Source: Larimichthys crocea
Lineage: Eukaryota; Chordata; Actinopteri; Sciaenidae
Reading direction: 5' to 3'
Assembly: GCF_000972845.2 (NCBI RefSeq)
Contig: NC_040015.1
Location: forward strand, 5,043,540 to 5,107,539
DNA: 64,000 bases
The translations under genes were made by a program, and so were the position numbers. Below are positions 59,740-64,000 of the stretch, one piece after another. Under the pieces are notes generated by a model. The model made no database searches and was not told the DNA's origin. It was given only the letters and a program-made list of their open reading frames with translations. The first letter of the stretch is position 1, and every line of letters begins with the position of its first letter.

Positions 59740-60655
59740 CTATGTTGAACCAACACTGGAAATCATGTCATATACAGCGTGTACCAACAGGTCACACTCT
59801 CATCCTTTTTACAGTGCTCTCAATAACAAACAGAATGTGACAGAAAGTCACAATGCAGATACCAAGTGGTGTGACAGTATTTGTGTCATGCATCCTTGAA
59901 AAGTGTCCATTCATTCATTGCCAGACACTACCAAAAGGGCCCTGGGAAATAAAAGGATAAATACATTTTATCTGACAGTATTCGTGCTTCCTAACAGTCA
60001 TGGCTGCAATATAATATTATCACGATATATATTAGAAAATGTTCCTTTTTGATGAAGCCTGTAAGGCTGGCTCAGGTGAGTCCTGAACCACGCCTTAGTT
60101 ATGCTTCCATAGACCTAGACTGCCAGCTCTTCTCCTCCTCTCCCCACTCATCTGTAGACATTCATGTCCCTTTAATGCATGAACTCCCAGTACAAGCCTC
60201 AAACCTGCAGGCAAGCTGCACTGAGGTTGTTTCATCTTGGTGTGTGCCACAGTGGGAGGAGAGGTGTAGTGGACGCATGGATTAAGTCTATGTTCTTCCA
60301 TCGTCATGCTGCCTCCTCCTCATGTCAAAGTGGGGTCAGTGTTTACAACTTCAATGAGAGAATGAAGAAGAACTTTTCTTCTGGTCACCAAAGGAGATAA
60401 AAAAACATGAGTGAATTGTGGGAACAGGAATCAGGTAATTTACTGTATGGTAAACCCATGTTATACAAGTAATTCTGACCAAGCAATCTGATTAGTCATC
60501 TAGACATTTAGAAAATGGTCCAATCAGAATGGCAGCATGCTATGCTCATAATATCAAGATTACTCTGTTATTTCCATGGTAACATTATTGCATAACTGCC
60601 AGAGCTGCAGCAAAAACCAGTCGACTACAATAAACAAAGAAATCTGAAAGATTTT
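59740..60655. other. Mostly unassigned DNA
   Basis: 60055-60380 (GGCTCAGGTGAGTCCTGAAC, CCTTAGTTATGC, CATAGACCTAGACTGC) resembles a dispersed fish repeat I cannot name. The rest shows nothing. Confidence 0.35.
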
Positions 60656-60657
60656 CT

Positions 60658-60892
60658 TAATTTAGGTGCTCCAATAAGTTTCTGGCTGCTCCAATAAGTC
60701 TCTTAGGACTCGGCAGCTAATTCAGAATGCTGCTGCACGTGTTCTGACAGGAACCAAGATCAGAGATCACATCTCTCCCATTTTGGCTTCCTTGCATTGG
60801 CTACCTATTAAATCTAGAATAGAATTTAAAATTCTTCTCCTTACTTACAAATCTCTTCATGGTCAGGCACCATCTTATCTAAAAGAGCTCAT
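60658..60892 (+). mobile_element. L2-like LINE RT fragment
   Basis: On +, QLIQNAAARVLTGTKIRDHI then ILASLHWLPIKSRIEF and LLTYKSLHGQAPSYLKEL, nearly the same peptide as the minus-strand copy at 40205-41140. The fragment stops where the LTR-like block 60893 starts. Confidence 0.9.
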
Positions 60893-61387
60893 TGTCACAA
60901 TCCACTCCAGTCCCCTGCTTGCTTTTCCCTCTTACCTGAACCCAGTAACTTTCCACTCACCTGTCAGCCCCGCCTCCTCATCAGTCACCATGGTTTCTCC
61001 CGCCTCCCACACCTGCTCCTCATCAGTAATCAACCCTGTATTTAAGCACCAACCTCCAGACACTCGTTGCCAGATTGTTCTTCGCGTCATGCAAGTCTTT
61101 CCAGCACTTTTGTCCGGATTGATCTCCCATTGCCGACCCTGCCTGCCTTTGACCTGCTCGTCTGTCTCTGCCCCGGTAATCACCTCAGCATTTCGTCCCC
61201 TACCACGAGTTCTGCCTCAGTGTTTCTGGTGTCTGTCTGCCTGTTTCCCTGGCTGTTTGGAGGTTTCCCCGGGCAGTCTGTCCCCCTGCTCCAGTTCGTT
61301 GCCACAGACTCTCCGATTGAAATCAGGACTTATTCCCTCTCTCACACCTGCCATATCGCCTGCTGTGAGTTTCGCTTGCCTTCACTA
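60893..61387 (+). mobile_element. LTR-like block of the TGTYAC type
   Basis: Begins TGTCACAATCC, CT-rich, with a TATA-like TGTATTTAAGC (about 61040) in + orientation. CTCAT occurs on both sides (60888-60892, 61388-61392), but the block then ends CACTA rather than CA and L2 sequence does not resume after it, so the right boundary is uncertain. Confidence 0.5.
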
Positions 61388-61439
61388 CTCATTTAGGACA
61401 TAATGTTCCTTCTGTCACATGTGAAGTCATTATAATATA

Positions 61440-61510
61440 CTGTAGGCAAATCAAACACAAATTTGCCTCAGAGGGTTTTACATCCTCAACAATTAGACCC
61501 TTTAAAAAGA
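61440..61510 (-). mobile_element. L2-like LINE 3' end, decayed
   Basis: GGCAAATCAAACACAAATTTG then CCTCAGAGGGTTTTACAT resembles the 36964 type with an internal deletion. Confidence 0.6.
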
Positions 61511-61759
61511 TGGAAAACCCCCAAAAGAGAGATAAATCAACACAATCGGATAATTTGTGTACTGGCAAATCTTTTTTATTATTATTATGCATTACCCTTT
61601 GGCACATAGTAACACCAGCACCTTAGAGACTACAAGGTTTGTTGTTTGTTAAAAGAAAGAAAAGAAAACAGAACACTACATTTCTGTAGTGTGGGTAATG
61701 ACATTTAAGAAAACCACAAAATAATGAATTACATTTCTTTGTAAACTTAAAAGATGAAC

Positions 61760-62640
61760 AGAACATGTTCTGAGAACCGGAACATAAATCAAAGCTATAA
61801 TGAAAGATGCGAGCAGCGAATGGTCGGATGGCCTCGCATCATGTGCGCACTCCGAAATGTGCGCATGTGGGGGGGAAATTGCGCATGTGGAAATTGGGGG
61901 GGGGGGCCACAGTTTTCCCCAAAATTTATCATTTGATAATGTGACTCAGGAACGTCTATGGTGAACAGACCACCAAGTTTGAAGGAAGTGGATGAAATCC
62001 CTAGGAGGAGTTTCTGTCAAGACATGACCCCGTGTCAATACAGGCCAAAAGTCAATGGAGTCTTGTTTTTTGTGAAAAAATCGGCAGCGTCGACTTTGCC
62101 CCGTCACGGGCCACGCCCTCTGATAAAGTTGTGATTTTGACTTTTCATTGTGGAACGCCTTGAGAACACACACGGCAAAGTTTTCAAGCACATCGGATGA
62201 AATCCCTAGGAGGAGTTCGGTGCAAAGATGCGACCCCCCTGGAAAGGAGGCAAAACGGAAAAGGCCAAGATATGCTGATCAAGTGGACACCGTACCTTCA
62301 CTGGTCGCCCGGGCCACCAAGAGACTTTTTTTGTGCGTCTGGCATGTACATAATCCCACCGATTTCGGCACGTGGCAAACCGTGGCGAGGGGGCCACCGC
62401 AAAAAACTCGCACCTAGTGGCGCGCTGAGGCGTATGGCGCGGTGGCCAGTGTGAGACCCAGCCAAAATAACGTTTAAAAAAAAAAAAATTTTACGCCGAC
62501 ATGGGGGGGGTTGGCAAATTTTCGTGAGTTTTGCAGGGGGGATAGGGCTGTGGAAAATGCGATTACTCGTAAACGTCGTTGCAGCGTTGCGAAATACATA
62601 GGGCCCTCCGCTGTGCTGCGGGCCCCAAGAAGCAGTATCA
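61760..62640. repeat. GC-rich unassigned repeat block
   Basis: Base composition changes sharply to GC-rich. GATGAAATCCCTAGGAGGAG occurs twice (61992-62011 and 62197-62216), so the block contains two ~205-bp related units. It includes G-runs (61886-61906) and an A-run (62476-62488), then GCGAAATACATAGGGCCC. I recognise it as a dispersed fish repeat but cannot assign it to a class. No convincing coding frame. Confidence 0.5.
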
Positions 62641-62644
62641 GGCA

Positions 62645-63555
62645 CTGTGAACGCGGAGTGTGATGTATTAATGGGAGAGAGAGAAGGCAGTTAACTGATG
62701 GAGTAAACTGATGTAGCTGGTTCACATGTCATGATGATCAGAGGCTTACCATGTATGAACAGCTGAATTAATAAAATGACTTAAGACTTTAAATATTTTT
62801 GATCTATTTTATAACAATTTGTTGGAATTATTCGAGATACAACCCAAACTGTGAATGAATGAATCTGGGCATCCAGCTCAACAATTGGTGGGTCGCCAAG
62901 CTAAAATCTTCACCATTTCATCATTGTGCCAGTAATATACACCTATAAAGTATGCTGATTTATGGATGGATTTTTGTCATTTTGTAACAGGATAGCATAG
63001 TTGATGTGGGTGTGTGGTGGTGTGTGGGTGGGGTGGATAACTAGTGGTAGCTGTAAAATGTTTCACGTGGAATGTGACTAGTGGAGTGCTCTTATTCGAA
63101 AGCCTCATGGTCACATCTACATTTTCAGGACTGTTATTGAGAGAGCCACTAGATTAATGATTAAATAGAAATTTGTCCATGATTTATCATCACAGTAACG
63201 TGTTACACATTAGTAGTGTAACAACTCAGCAGTTAGAAAATACTAAGTGTTGTGGTCTTACATAAGGAGAGACTCCTATCCTCCACTTCGGCGTCCAGGC
63301 ATGCCCGCGGATTCACAGGTTTTATCTAACATAGATGAACTTCAAATCTATTTGGAACATGGCCCTGCCTTTACGAACGGCGGCTCCCACCCAAAGCAGC
63401 TGGGAAACCGCAGCTCACGGGACAACATACTGCACACTTACAATCGCCAGGTTATGCAGACAAAAAGGTGTACAACTCCACCATCCCTCGTCCCTCTGTT
63501 CCTCTCTGGTTGTCCACCTAAACGCCATGTTAGTGGCATCCTCTCAGTCAATACT
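62645..63555. other. Mostly gene-free, with GT-rich run
   Basis: A (TGTGG)n-like run lies at 63004-63042. Overlapping frames at 63247-63631 (up to 117 codons) show no recognisable motif. Confidence 0.45.
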
Positions 63556-63558
63556 CTT

Positions 63559-64000
63559 AGGCCAACTCAAACCGGACGCGAAAAACGGAAGGGAACGTGA
63601 CCACCGGGCCGCTGTCACCGTACGCATATGAATCCAGTCAGTCATGGAGGCACTCACACCGGCGCGGATCATGACGCGCTCAGAAGCGTGCCCAGAAGCG
63701 CTTCTCCGCGCCGACGGCGCGAGCTTCCGCAGGTTTTATTTCTTTTTTTGTCTATTTCTCATTTCTTACTTTTTCTCGCGCAGCCCGCGTAAACCTCGTA
63801 ATGTTCAAAGAGCAAGACTGCGTCACCGACAGGAAACGGGGCCTTGAATCAACTAATAACTTCCGCCCCCTGTTCCAAATAAACACAATAACCAGTCAGA
63901 GTAGCGTTTACAACTTCACACGCAACGTTACGTCAACGACGGTGGCACCAGTGATCAAAGATTGATCAAAGGTCGCACGAGAGACTAGTGTTGACGTGGA
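63559..64000 (+). mobile_element. DNA element with MADF-like remnant, copy 2, cut by window edge
   Basis: Starts AGGCCAACTCAAACCGGACG and collinearly matches the complement of copy 1 (46781-47472): inner GAGCACTCACAC/GGCACTCACACC, CTCCGCGCC, AAACCTCGTAA, GCGGAAGT and GTGCCACC blocks. It ends at the window edge within the region equivalent to the MADF frame. Orientation is opposite to copy 1. Confidence 0.85.

Noticed and set aside
60932..61396. Frames of 83-109 codons on both strands
   Set aside because: Inside an LTR-like CT-rich block; no domain.
62197..62222. AGGAGG as a bacterial ribosome-binding site suggesting transfer or contamination
   Set aside because: Same motif occurs twice as part of a repeat; no bacterial-type coding frame follows, and the flanks are fish DNA.

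Overview
This window is nuclear DNA from a vertebrate, most likely a ray-finned (teleost) fish. It is AT-rich, with introns, long dinucleotide runs, CpG decay, many fossil LINEs, LTRs and DNA transposons of types typical of fish, and one 100-N assembly gap (26363-26462). I could identify no host protein-coding, tRNA or rRNA gene. Nearly every long reading frame that can be assigned belongs to a transposable element, so this is a gene-poor landscape of nested mobile elements.

Layout. 1276-8247 is one complete 6,972-bp DNA transposon with long terminal inverted repeats (TIRs) and a perfect 6-bp target duplication (ATTACA). It carries a decayed, intron-containing DDE (integrase-fold) transposase on + and, convergently on -, a five-exon gene for a UIM/HECT ubiquitin-ligase-like protein. 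The ends and transposase point to the IS3EU group. This is the most interesting item. 9239-9821 is a Tc1-like remnant, 9995-11190 a quasi-palindromic (CATACACA)-type satellite, 11460-11720 a promoter-like CpG segment, and 12101-12750 a solo LTR.

13080-26360 is a nested stack. An I/Nimb-type LINE (about 13080-15583) is interrupted by an L1-type LINE (L1-A, from about 15584). L1-A is itself split by an antisense L2-type LINE (17761-20922), a solo LTR with a 5-bp duplication (23114-23534) and a 5'-truncated second L1 (L1-B, 23628-25302, with a 15-bp duplication). 26463-29330 holds nothing I recognise. 29331-30113 is the primer-binding site and LTR of an endogenous retrovirus on the - strand.

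30-64 kb is scattered repeats. They include several 3' ends of an L2-like LINE, almost all on the - strand; CR1/Rex-like reverse-transcriptase tails; a pogo/Tigger-like deletion derivative with TA duplication (38760-39541); a hAT-like element with perfect 8-bp duplication (41427-42179); a foldback element (44815-45287); a second retroviral LTR in opposite orientation (46543-47739) split by a MADF-peptide-bearing DNA element (46781-47472), a second copy of which runs off the right edge (63559-64000); a 5'-truncated L1 with 13-bp duplication (48042-49370); an L1 lacking its RT (52080-53160); and a GC-rich unassigned repeat (61760-62640).

All genes here would act only in element mobility, and all the larger ones carry stops or frameshifts in this copy. 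Family names rest on motif recognition by eye; no search was run.
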